DNA from: Mesostigma viride
Lineage: Eukaryota > Streptophyta > Mesostigmatophyceae > Mesostigmatales > Mesostigmataceae
NCBI GenBank assembly: GCA_009746045.1
Contig: RPFO01000034.1
Coordinates: 4,150,078-4,214,077, forward strand
Direction: 5' to 3'
DNA length: 64,000 bases
Shown here: one piece after another, positions 1 through 11,400 of the stretch
How the letters are laid out: the number at the start of each line of letters is the position of its first letter
How positions within the stretch are numbered: position 1 is the first letter of the stretch
Position numbers and translations under genes: made by a program
The notes under the pieces: model-generated
Told to the model about the DNA's origin: nothing
Seen by the model: the letters and a program-made list of their open reading frames with translations, nothing else
Databases searched by the model: none

Positions 1-254
1 GCGGTTCCCCGCTTTCATGAAGACCTCGCACCAATATATATTCTTTTACAGTGTTCCTTGATAAGATGCTTTTTTGCTCATCCGTTATGCTTCTTAGCTC
101 CAAAACGCAGTTGGAATAAGTAAAAAACAGGATTGCGCTCCTTGGTTGTTATTGCTACAACGGCCTTGCCCAACAAGCCTTGGCAATCGGCTGCCTGCCC
201 TTGTGTTAATGTTATGCTGCCGCCTTCATCACCCCACCCCACCCCACGGCACAG

Positions 255-2802
255 GCAAGGCCTGCTGCATGGTGGACTTGGCCATATTCGAGCGCATGGG
301 CATGAGGCTCACACTGCACCAGCGACGGGATCCCCCCCCAATAGGCCTGCGGTTCAGCATCCTCGACAAGACGTCACGGTGGCCCGTGGGTGGGAGCAGC
401 CAGGTCAGCAGCCGTGTGCCACCTGTCCTTTTCGGTTCCATGGCACCTGTATCGTCGGTTGCGCAGGGGTTTGTACTAGTAGTACCAGTAATTGCAATAA
501 AGATGCATGACCCATGGGCCATAAAAAGCATGCATGGGCCATGTTGGCCAAGTATTCTGCTTGATTTGCCCGCTGCGTGGGGGTGGGGTGAAAGAGATGT
601 CTAGGGAAGACCGATGTCGTTTTTCATGCATGCCCTTGGCAGCCGGCGGTTCTCCAGTGGAGGCAGCTAGTGAACTGCGTCCTCCATCATTAGACTGCTG
701 TTGCAATTGTTCTCACATCATTCATGTTTTCCTAGTGTGTGTAGACCCTTTACCCTTTACCCGGGATTTAGAACCCCCTTGACCCTTTACCCGAAGTCTG
801 AGACCTGACACCTGATCCCATCCTCCCCACAAAATGCCTGCCCTATTCCGTCCTCCTGTCTCTCACGTCCCTTCCCCACGTGCAGGCGTTCAAGGCAGCG
901 AGCACCATCTGCTCTGAGGAGATGATGCTGTCTCCCGGCACCTACCGCGTGCGCGTGGAGGTGTACCCAGAGCACGCGGCGCGGCTGCCCCACGAGCTCG
1001 TCCTGTCGGCCTACTGCGAGAAGCCGGGCGAGGCTGTGCTAACCGACGTGGAGGAGGACGACGCCTTCCCCTTTTGCCTGCCGGGGTTTGAGGACCGGTG
1101 CGTGGGGCGTGGGATGTGTGGCACAGAGCAATAAAAGGTTTCAAGGACTGGGTGCAGTGCTGGGACGTGGGCAATAGCAAAGATTTCAGGGTGACGACCT
1201 GTGCGTCATCAGGCGCACATGTGATTGGGATGTCGTTAATGAACCTTGAACAGGTTTTTATGAGAGGTGCAGCGTGGGGCTGGGGGTACTGTCGGCTGTT
1301 GGGCTGTGACGTGGGCGATGCGGAATCATTAACAGGCCTGAGCACAGGTGTGACAATGTAGTGGACAACAGGTTTGAATTAGTGCATAACGCATGATTGG
1401 ATGGTGGGTAGCGATGACCGGGGGGCTACCCTAGGTTTCGTGAGGGCTACCCCTTCCGTAAGGGGTCGCTGCACCCTGCTCCATAAGTCAATACGGGGTG
1501 GCTCCATAAGGTAACCCATTTCCTAAATGGAGTTGGTTTATGGTCATGCTGGCCAGGGGTATGGGCTACGGTGGACCACAGACCTGTTTGGGAAGACTTG
1601 TGGCGTGAAGTCCTGAGACGATTCATACCGCTCCTGATCCCACTGTCATGCCGTAGATCGACTCAAGGGAAATATACACTCATGGACAAAATATAGAGGC
1701 ATATTTGTCGTAAGGGGGATATCCACCAGTGCCGCCTCTACTTGCGCCCTTGCCCATGCTCGCACCACCCTGCCGGGGCCCTCGGGCGTCGAGGGAATGT
1801 TCTGCTGCACGGTAAATGCCTTTTCGTGGGGCCTGCTCATCTCCCTCCCTGCAGGTACGGAATGATTCACTGCGCCCCGATGCCTTCGCACGTGCCTGCT
1901 TTACTAAACACCAAAAACAGCAAAAACGTTTTGTCGTTGTTTGCCTCCATAGTAACCACGTTTATAATCGCGCCTGCCGCCTGCTTGTCCGACCCTCTCC
2001 GCAGGTACGGCACTTGCGGTGCCTGTGCCGCCCCCCTTGCCGAGTCCCACGTGTCGGCGTTTGGCAAGCGCTTCCACGGCAGCTGCTGGGCGTGTGCCCG
2101 CTGCCGCCGGCGGTTCCCGCTGACCAACGCGCAGGTGTTTGTGACGGAGGACGGCATGCCACAGTGCGCCGCCTGCATGGCTGCCGCCGCGCCCCGGTGC
2201 TGCGGGTGTGACAAGGTGAGATTAAATCATGCCATAAAGTTATGCGGGTGTGACAAGGTGAAATGTGTGCGGGTGGGACAAGGCGCCAGGGCTCTGCAGC
2301 TACCGCTGCGGCGGCTGCACAAGGCAACCTCCTACAAAGCGGTTCTTTTCCGATCTTTTAGGGTTTTGACAAGGTGGGACTAATTGTGTCCGACAAGTGT
2401 GGCTCTGCTTTCCTTCTATGAGTTACTTCATGGAAGTCATTATGATTGTTTCACCGCAATTATTTCTTTTCGGTCCCAACAAGTTGCCATCTCTGTCTCG
2501 TCTAGTCCTTGGGCTGCAGTCCATGCCCTCTCACTTCCATTCCTGAACATCATACCCCGCCTGATGCTGTCCCTTGATGACGCGCCCATCTGCGCGCGCG
2601 CATGCCCCAACGCCACGTCGACCCCTGCCAGCCTATCCTGGGCCGCCACGTGGCGCTGCTGGGGAAGCAGTGGCATGCCGAGTGCCTGACCTGCTCACGC
2701 TGTGGGGGGCGCGTGGGCGCGTCCTTCTACACCGTAGACGAAGCCATGCTGTGCAGCGGCTGCAGCAAAGGGGCCACCGACAACCGGCCTGCACAGGGCT
2801 GA
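255..2802 (+). CDS. Calpain-like protein, 3' part: domain III followed by two LIM zinc fingers
   Basis: Four exons, 255-403, 886-1097, 2005-2215 and 2632-2802, join in frame across GT-AG introns and give the last 246 residues; the first visible exon begins inside a codon, so the gene continues off the left edge. Residues about 10-105 resemble calpain domain III: RLTLHQRRDPPPIGLRFSIL, then LSPGTYRVRVEVYP, the usual 'IGF...PGTY' pattern. LIM 1 has ligands C124, C127, H144, C147, C150, C153, C174 and C177. LIM 2 has C185, C188, H205, C208, C211, C214, C231 and C234, with 16-residue spacings. The stop (2800-2802) follows a short tail. LIM fingers are protein-binding modules, so they may anchor the protease to a partner, perhaps cytoskeletal (inference). 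The catalytic domain is not in the window, so protease activity cannot be judged. The domain III assignment is by pattern only; the LIM assignment is firm. Confidence 0.72.
1098..2004 (+). other. Intron of the calpain-LIM gene with a decoy acceptor
   Basis: Non-coding. At 1841-1870 there is a pyrimidine tract, CAG and GTACGGAATGATT. This closely resembles the true acceptor and exon start at 1991-2025 (CAG, then GTACGGCACTTGC), so the acceptor region looks duplicated about 150 bp upstream. Nothing else is recognisable. Confidence 0.4.
2216..2631 (+). repeat. Intron with three degenerate copies of its own 5' splice junction
   Basis: The exon ends TGCGGGTGTGACAAG before GTGAGA. The same junction recurs in the intron at 2243-2261 (TGCGGGTGTGACAAGGTGA, identical over 19 bases), at 2267-2285 (the GT changed to GC) and at 2361-2379 (GGGTTTTGACAAGGTGGGA). 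Confidence 0.75.
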
Positions 2803-5438
2803 GCCATTGCCACACACTGATACGGCTGAATTCATGCCGAATTGCCAGTGCATTCGCAGCAGAAAAAGCGGTTGCAGCAAATTGTTGTGCAAATTGCTTG
2901 TCAAGGGCGGTTGCGTGGCCTACACTATGTCATGTGACAACAGAGCGCCAGGGGCATTTGCCCAAGAGGCACAATTTCAAACATGTGTGCGAATGCGGTT
3001 CAGGGCCACAATTGTGTGGGGGTAAATTTGCAGGCACAGTATGACAGCTCGAAGACTTTGTGGCAAAAGGTCTTCGTTGTTTCTTGGCCAACGGCCGGTT
3101 TTATTTTATAAGGCCATTGAGCTTAGTCCATATTTCTTGTACTCGAGTCGTGTATCGGTTACAATTAGTGCTGCGCTGTGCCTGGGGCCGCATGTGACTT
3201 TATGATTAAATATGCACCCCGAGTTGTGGCCGGCCACAGACCATATATGTAACCCTTTTTTTTTTCTCTTCTTTTTTTTGCATGGTTTTTTTGCATTGCG
3301 TTTTTTTTTTTTTTTTTGCATTGTATATAAATCCATGCCTGTTTTCTCAAGTCGGTGGGGGTAATGTACGCGTGTGACCAAATTTGTTAAAAATTGTTAT
3401 TCGGCCCGTGGCCAGTGCCTGCAAGGCTGCAACCCTGCAACTAGCTAGAAGTTAGATTGCCTTCCCTCCCATTCCATTTTCATCCCACTGAGGACTTGTG
3501 CTCATGTGTGACGCAGTCTAGTCTACGTGCAAAAATTGATTGCATGATTAATTTGTAACGCACTTTGCTCATGCAAGCCCCACACACACCTGGCATGCAT
3601 GAGCAAAGCATGCATGAGAGCGGCAGGCTCAAGCCACGTACCATGATCGGCTGGATTCTCCAGATTTCTAGCCTGCCCTGGTCGTCTCGATCGATCATCG
3701 ATACGGTGCACATGGTTGTCTAGAGAGGCCTGCATGTGCATGCCCAATGTCAGAGGTCAGCTAGTTGCAGAATAGTGCAGTATACATATCAAGGAGACAG
3801 TATACATTCTGATTTTCTGATTTGGCACACCGCAAAGGTGAAAACCATTTGCGTTCAGTGCCGGTCCGCGGAAAACGCGATCTGCAAATGAATCCAGGCC
3901 GGAATCGAACTGGGGACCTCTCGCACCAATTTTGCTGACTATAGGACGGACGTCTCCGGATCCTAAGGCATCGCCAACTGACACCTACAGTCATCCGCAA
4001 AAGTTCTCTCCTAGTATACATATGCATTTGTTCTCTCGATCATTGATATGCATGTGCATGGCCACCTGGCTTGCATGGGCCTAGCGTTGGCAAGGTTAGG
4101 CAAGAATTTGGTGCCGGTCGGGCATCTGGTAGTAGGTTATATATGCTTTATGTTGGACACGGTCCAGTCGTGAACGAGTCGTTGGCGACCGCCACGCGTG
4201 CGGATGGGCATGCCGCCCATATGATTATTCACGCGGTCCTGTTCAGTCCGAGCAACCAAGCTCACGATGGTGATGCAAGCGGCATAGGTACCAATCTATA
4301 ATATCGTTACTATCTGCTGCTCCTACCGCCGAATCTGGTCTAGGGGGCGGGCCATTCGTTTGCACAATTGCGGCCATGGAGTGTGACGCCAATGAGGCCC
4401 ATGGGCTGGCTGCATGTCAGACACGTCATTGCCAGGCGCCGGCATAGAAAGCCGTGTCCGTCAGTGCCACGGATATACCGCTTGGACAAAGGTGCTTCGC
4501 CTACCGGGCGGGGAGGCGGCCGTCGATGAGAACTGCACTAATTTACCAGTGAATCGCACGATCGGATAACGGTCGGACAGAAGGTAAACTACGTTGATAA
4601 ACTTACTTGATGAGCGTCGGGCACGTGCATGTTAAAACTTAATTTTACAAAATAACATGACTGCAGCCTCACGGAGCAGAGTAAATTTTCGACTGATAGC
4701 GGAAATTGGCCTAGCAAGGGGTGAGGAGGGGAAAACTCAAACTAATCGGAGCACCGGGCACATCAATACAATAACTCCCAATTGTACTAAGTAGCCCACA
4801 TGAGGCAAACTGAAATGACACCGTTCATGCGATTAATAAAGGGAAATGCGCCCCTCTCGTTCATGATTGTCAGGCGGGAGCAAAACCATCCCAAGCAACT
4901 AGCCACTACAGTAGGGCCGTCAGCCGATAATTTCTAAATTTGATTCAAAAGCCGAGTGAGCCGGCCGGCAATGACAATCCCCATTCTAGGCTTCAAGGTA
5001 TCACCGGCCACCGCATCAGAGAATCGGGAGACGGCTGTGTTGATAAATCAAGTGTCTCTGTGTGTGTGAATAATCAAGGAATAATTACCATTTTCTCCCT
5101 CGATTCTTCCACGTGATACGGGGACGGGGGATGGTTTAATATCTGGTTAGATATTCCCCGATCTTTTTCTGGATGGGGTGACCGACGCGACCTCCACCCA
5201 GTACCCACGGACCTGTCGTGTCAGCAACCGGTGTCGTCACTGCTGCCACGTGGCGCCCCGTCAAGATTAAACCGGACTACGTACGTCCGCGAGCATGGTG
5301 CTCAATTTCGAAGGATCGTGATTGCCGTGTGCACTAGAATTGGTGGATCGCTGCATCTTGCTTACCAGGGCACGGAAATTCGGCACGCTTGTGGGAGCTA
5401 GCGTTATCAACTAGCGCACCGTAAGCCTGGAATTAAAA
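2803..5438. other. Intergenic spacer
   Basis: No gene recognised. It holds poly-T runs at 3258-3320, a copy of the ACCAGCGCAGG repeat family on the minus strand at about 3605-3705, and a tRNA-derived element at about 3785-3990. The stretch 4000-5438 shows no repeat or coding signal I can support. A promoter for the downstream dehydrogenase presumably lies near 5300-5438, but no TATA box is evident. Confidence 0.5.
3785..3990 (-). mobile_element. tRNA-derived SINE-like element, copy A
   Basis: Read on the minus strand, it has a tRNA-like head: an A-box-like TTGGCGATGCCTTAGGATC and a B-box-like GGTCCCCAGTTCGATTCC about 60 bases later. Beyond the head lies TCGCGTTTTCCGCG and a CGGCACTGAACGC tail. 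Copy B (21235-21385) shares both the head and this tail, so the shared part extends beyond a tRNA. That indicates a dispersed SINE-type family rather than a working tRNA gene. The exact ends are not determined. Confidence 0.55.
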
Positions 5439-8400
5439 ATGCTGAATACCAGCCTGAGAGCCCTTGCGCGCTTCAGAAGCTGCGCCGGCCTGGCGTTCGC
5501 GACGGGGGGGGTAGCACAGCCGGTGAATGCCTCGGGCGCGGCCGCGTTAGCGATGCTTCATACCGGGACAGCGGGGCACGCCCTAGAATCTCCTTCAATT
5601 CGGCACTATTCGGCGACATCCGACCGCAAATATCACGGGAAATTGCACGGCAAAGTTGCTCTGATCACTGGCGGTGGGAGGTGCGTCAGGCCGTCTTGAA
5701 AGGGCACCAATTAGGAAGCGAATTTCTATTTTGTATCGTACTCCTCTGTTATTCTTCCCGTGGTAATACAGGGAGTATGAGGCATATGTCTGTTGAGGAA
5801 GAGAACTATCAACTTCGTATAAACAATGTGATGAACCGGCCAATCCTTTTGGCAATGTGTAGTTAGAGACGTTTTCTCAGTGCCATTCTTTCTTCCGGCC
5901 ACACCGTCACGACGCCGTCTTTTACTTGCAAGCATGCAGTGTGTCTGGCACGCAGTGCACTCTTTTCGTTCTGCTGGTCCCCCGTCCTTGCGTGCCTGCT
6001 TGCTTACTTCTCGTGTCGGCTGGGCTTGGCCGTTCGCTGAACAGTCGCTGAACGAGTGGCTTAACGACATGCTTTTGGTACCCATCGCACTAAGCATGAC
6101 AGTCGTAATAAACGCAGTCTTACCAGACTTTCTACTGGTTGAGGCCCGGGCAACTTTCCCTGACTCTATGGAGCTCCCCAAGTACGTGTCCAATCCATAA
6201 ATAGGACATAACTAGGGGGCCAACAGCGCGCAGGTCCCCAAGCTACGCCGAATCCAGATGCACTACACTAAAACGCGAGCTGCGCGCCACTTGGCTGCTT
6301 GCTCAGACTGCTATTTGGGGCTGGGCGGAGCCATCGTGGGCAACCTACTTGTCATTTGTAATGCTGCAGCCCAAAGTTATATGCCATAGCCCATGCAGTT
6401 GCACGTGCCATGCTGCACTTTCCTGCGGTTTGTGTGGGCCACCAAGCATGCCAATGTTCTGAGTCACCAAGCATGCCAACGTTTCAAGATATCAACGGCC
6501 ACCCTTCCGCGGTGCAATGCGCACCCCGGATTGGCCTGTTTATGCCCTCTGTCGCCACCCACCCATTGTTGCCCGCCCAGCGTTGCCCCCCCCCCCTACC
6601 CACTGTTCAGGTGCCCACCTAAGGATACCCACCCATTAACTCCCACCCATCCTCAACCATGTCCAGGCCTCACCCGTGCGGCTTTCTAGTGGTAAAGCAC
6701 TGTTTCGGTGCATGCGCTCGTTCACATGCCTCTGTCGGGAGATTCTCAGGGTGCGAGCTGCGGCGCTAGTTCTTTCCTGCCCACGCGCCAGCATGCCCAC
6801 CCACGCTCACCCACCCACCCACATGCGCTACCAGTGACATCAGGCAACCGTGGGCTACCCATGGATCCCCCCCTCCTCCCATGGACGCCGCCCCCCTCCA
6901 CCATGGAACCTCACCCATCCATTCCTCCCCCACTCGTCCCCCACCCATTGCTGCCCACCCATGACACGCCTATATGCAATGGGCGGCTTCCTCCACTCCA
7001 CCCATCCAACCTGGAATATGTGCTACATGATCTCCCAACGGAGACATGTTATAATTTAATTTCATTTAATATGCAATGGCTGCGCACCCATGACACGCAC
7101 CTGTGTGACACATACTTACAAATGCAGCGGCATTGGGCGCGAGTCTGCGCTCCTGTTTGCGCACGAGGGCGCCACCGTGGTTATTGCCGACATGAACGAG
7201 CCAGCCGCCAAGAAGGTGGCCAAGGAGGTGACCAACGCTGGTGGATACGCGCGCGCGATCCGCGCGGACGTGTCCAGGGCGGAAGACTGCCTGGAAATGG
7301 TGCACGCCGCCGAGGTATGTGATCATTAATAATACAATGGTAATGATATAACATATGTCCATGCAATGTACATGGCATGGCATGCGTGGCCGCTGGGGTT
7401 TATCACTCATATTATAATGATACAGTGTACGTCCGTGGCTCCGTGCGATATAAAGGGCAAGGTGCCGAGCTGCATTGTGTACATCCATGCAATATATACG
7501 GCAATATGCCGGGGTGGCCAAACCGTCCCATAGAATGACAGGCGCTGTAAACGTACATGGTATGGTACGTGTGCGTACATATGCATGTTCAATACAGACA
7601 TAGTAGTTTGTGCCGGCCATAGGAGGCTGCCTGGAGACTGGTGTATCCCGGTACGGGCACGGTCAAATGCGGTACGGTGAGGGTCGGCAGTAATTACGCA
7701 GTAAATACGGTAAACATGAAAAAAAGCCCATTCTGTATTGTTTTGAAGGGAACTCCAATGTCCTTGCTATCTGTGTCATTCCTACTCATGCATAGCATCA
7801 CCTGCACCCATTTTGTTCACTGGCAGGGCAACTATATGCTCCTCGCGCAGTAGGGTGAGAGCACCCTTGTGGTCAGTCCACCTCAGCGGCTTATTCAGCT
7901 CTGTCGTATGCGTGTGTGCGTGTGTGCACGTGTGAGGACATATTTGTGTGTACATGCACATGCAACATGGATGCATATTTTGCGTAGCAGGCATATCATG
8001 ATAATTAACCATGCATGACACATGTCTATTGTCACCTATACAATCTGCGGTTTCAATCGGTTTTAATTCCTAGATTGAGACGTGGCCCCGTTGGGGAGCC
8101 ATGGAGCATTTAAGCCCTTGGATGGATGAGAAGCAATTACATTAGCAGATGAAAAAACTTGCACACCATGCGGTGCATTGCAGGCATGACATTATAATTA
8201 ATCCATGACACATGCCTACCGCATGTCAACTAGTTTCCACTGTCATTATGCATCAAGGAACAACGCCTCGGCTATCACAGGTGCAGAAGCCCACAAATAA
8301 TCGCGTGTTGCAAAAACAGGGGCAGGCACATTCTGATCAGATTGGGCTCTATCCATGATGCTGGTACCCGTAAAAATTAGAGGCACCACGGCTACACTCA

Positions 8401-11400
8401 CAACTACAGCCTGCCATGAACTGACCAGCTATCATTTGGCTAGGATTTGAAAGCTATCCCACTACTCCTGTCATCATCATGTACCATGTCCACAGTCAGA
8501 AAACCATGAAGCTATGCCTGCCTTGCACCACAGAGTATTACTGAGCTCCTTCCCCTTGCCGTCACATTTAGCTAAGGTAGGCCGACGCAGTGCCGGGCCG
8601 GCATCGTCGACAACCATCGGCGCGCTGGCAGAGCCGGGCCCTGATGCAGAACCCCTCCTTCTTGGCCTGGGCCATGGTTGCGTCCATCTCGTCTGCCATG
8701 CGCTTCTTTCCCTCCTTATCCCGGAGAGCCCCAACCAACTTTGCCTGTACCTCGTCGGGCACTTTCCTGCGCAGTCTTCTTGACGGTCCTCGCCCTACTT
8801 GGTTCAGGCATCTCGTCACCAATCAGGTGACCGACTACGCGGGAAATGGTTGATGATAACCCCTTCTTGCAAGCGTTGCACTTCACCAACTGGCTTCCCT
8901 TGTCTGTCCTTCTAATTTTCTGCACGTAGTTCCAGCCCGGATACCTACCCCCCTGCGTTTGCCTGTTGCCCATCCTCCCCGTCAGGATCAAAGTCGTCAA
9001 GCTCATCGTCTGCCATAGCTGTTGGCTAATAGCTGTCAAAACCAAACAAGAGAGCTTAGGCCTAAGAGCTGAGGCCTAAGAAGTCACGAAACTAGATACA
9101 TAGGCTGACCTGCAAAATAATGCATCATACGTCTTGCCGACTGCCGACTGCCAACAATTGCAGTCATTTTCAACAGCTTGCCTCTGCGTGGCCACTCAAT
9201 TTTCACAAGCTAGGCTGGTTACGACGTAGCTCTGTGAGCGCCACGTGGCTTCCCGTCACCTTCAATTTTCGCTGCTTACCACGTGCACGGCCGCGCACGC
9301 CGCACCTTTCCATGCACTGGGCGAAATTTGGCCGAAATTCGGCCAAGTCGGGCAAGTTTAGGACCGAAAGGACGGGTACGACGCCCACTTCACGTATCTC
9401 GTATTTTCGCCATATTTTCGCTGTATTTTCCCCGTATTTGTGCGTACTGGGATACACTACTGGCGACGGTGTGCGCTGCTGAGGTGGGCGAGTAACAACG
9501 ATGGCGGTAGCGACAACAAAGACAGTCTCGATATGCCGTACGTGCTGCAGACTTGGTAATGTATGCCCAGCCCCCCCCCCCTCCCGGTTTGCCAGCACAA
9601 GCCTGGCGTGCTTTACATCCACCATTACCACCACCTTATGCGACATATGCTGCATACGTGCTCTGTACCTGCCCCTTGCCCCTTGTACATCCCCCCTGAT
9701 CGCCCATCCAGCACGAGTTTGGCGCGCTCAACATTTTGTTCAACAACGCGGGCGTGATGCTCATGCAGGACAGCGATGCGGAGAACACGCCCGAGGCCAT
9801 CATCGACACGACGTTTGACATTAACGTCAAGGTGGGGGTGGGATGGAAACCGTGCACCATGGTAACGTGCGTGCAGGTGGGTGGCATCACGCAGCCCTCA
9901 TCGACGCAACCATGGACGTGAGCATCTAGCTGGCGGTGCAGATGTTAGAACCAAAGTGAACGTCAAGGTGGAGGAGTAGAAAGTGGCAGCAGGCTGTACT
10001 GGCCGTCATGGTTTGTTGAGAGCTAGAAACAGCACCCAGGGATGGACCTCGAGGTGTGCCGGTAAGCGGGGAAGGGAATGTAATCATTGGTGGGTGCATG
10101 GCCAAGAACACGGCTGGGTGAAAGGTCAGGTCAGCAACTCAGTACCATGAAAGTGGGTGGCCTTTCTGAAAAGCCCGTTTTATTTTGCCTTGCGTCGTGC
10201 ATGCCGGCCCCCACCAAGCACCCACATGCCCCCTCTCCCCCCCCTCTGTGCATACCCCCCCCCCTTCCCCCCCCTCCCTGTATCCATATCCCTCCCCCCC
10301 GCACACCCTGTGCACATACCCCCCCCCTCCCCGCCGCCTCCCATACCCACAGGGCGTGATCAACGGCTGCAAGTACGGCATCCCTGCCATGCGCCGCGCG
10401 GGCGGTGGCTCCATCATCAACACGGCGTCGTTTGTCGCGTTCATGGGGGCTGCCACGCCGCAGGTGACCGCGGCCAGCATACACAGTCACTTGCATAGTA
10501 CACTGTAGTTTGCTTGCACGGGCACTTACGAAAGGTGACCGCGGCCAGCATACACGTGCACGTGATTGTGGGTGCGTGTGCAGGAACCCTTTTTGGTACC
10601 CTTCATCTGCGTGCACGTACATACATCATGCATGGATTCTTGCGGCGTCGAGGCTGTACGTCATGGGCGTCTCATCGAAGCACGAGCATGCATGTACACA
10701 GTTCTTTACTAACCATTTCATTGCCACCCTTGTCCTTGTTCTCAGTGCGTGCGCCAGATCACACACATGTACACCCTTGCCTACTGACTGACCGCTGTTT
10801 ACCTTGCACGCGCGCTGACATCATCGCCTGCGGTGGCGTGCGCCAGATCGCGTACACGGCGAGCAAGGGTGCGGTGCTGGCAGCCACGCGCGAAATGGCG
10901 GTTACACATGCCAGGGAGAACATCCGCGTCAACGCGCTGTGCCCCGGACCGATCCACACCAACCTGCTCATGAAGGTGGGGCGTGATGATGTACCCCTTT
11001 ATTGTGGTATATCATAGGAGGGTGGGGGGCATTAAGTTTGTTCAGCACCGACCTGCGCATCAAGGCGGGGCAGGATCAGCCGGATGGACACATAGGGCAC
11101 AATGACCTCACATGCCACCGTCCAGCTCATGCAGGCGGGGGTATGATAGCTAGGGCATTATGACCTCACATACTACAGACCTGCTCGTGAAGATGGGCGT
11201 TGTGGTGTACAGTATGAAGGTGGGGGCTTGTGGTATATTGCGTGAAGGCGGGGCATGGGGCATGGCGACCCTATTGACCAGCAACCTGCTCGTGAAGGTG
11301 GGGCGGTGTAGCGAACCCCAGTATTTGCAGTATCTTGTATGAAACGCCGTGTTGGGTGAATTGGTGACCCTAGCTGCATCAGTGTGATGTGGACTTGGGT

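Noticed and set aside
748-792. Telomere-like TTTACCC heptamers
   Set aside because: Only three copies, interrupted, and not the known TTTAGGG sequence; not an interstitial telomere.
3895-3990. Functional tRNA gene on the minus strand
   Set aside because: A- and B-box-like motifs are present, but a consistent cloverleaf with paired acceptor and anticodon stems cannot be drawn. The sequence is repeated with a shared tail, so it is a SINE-type relic.
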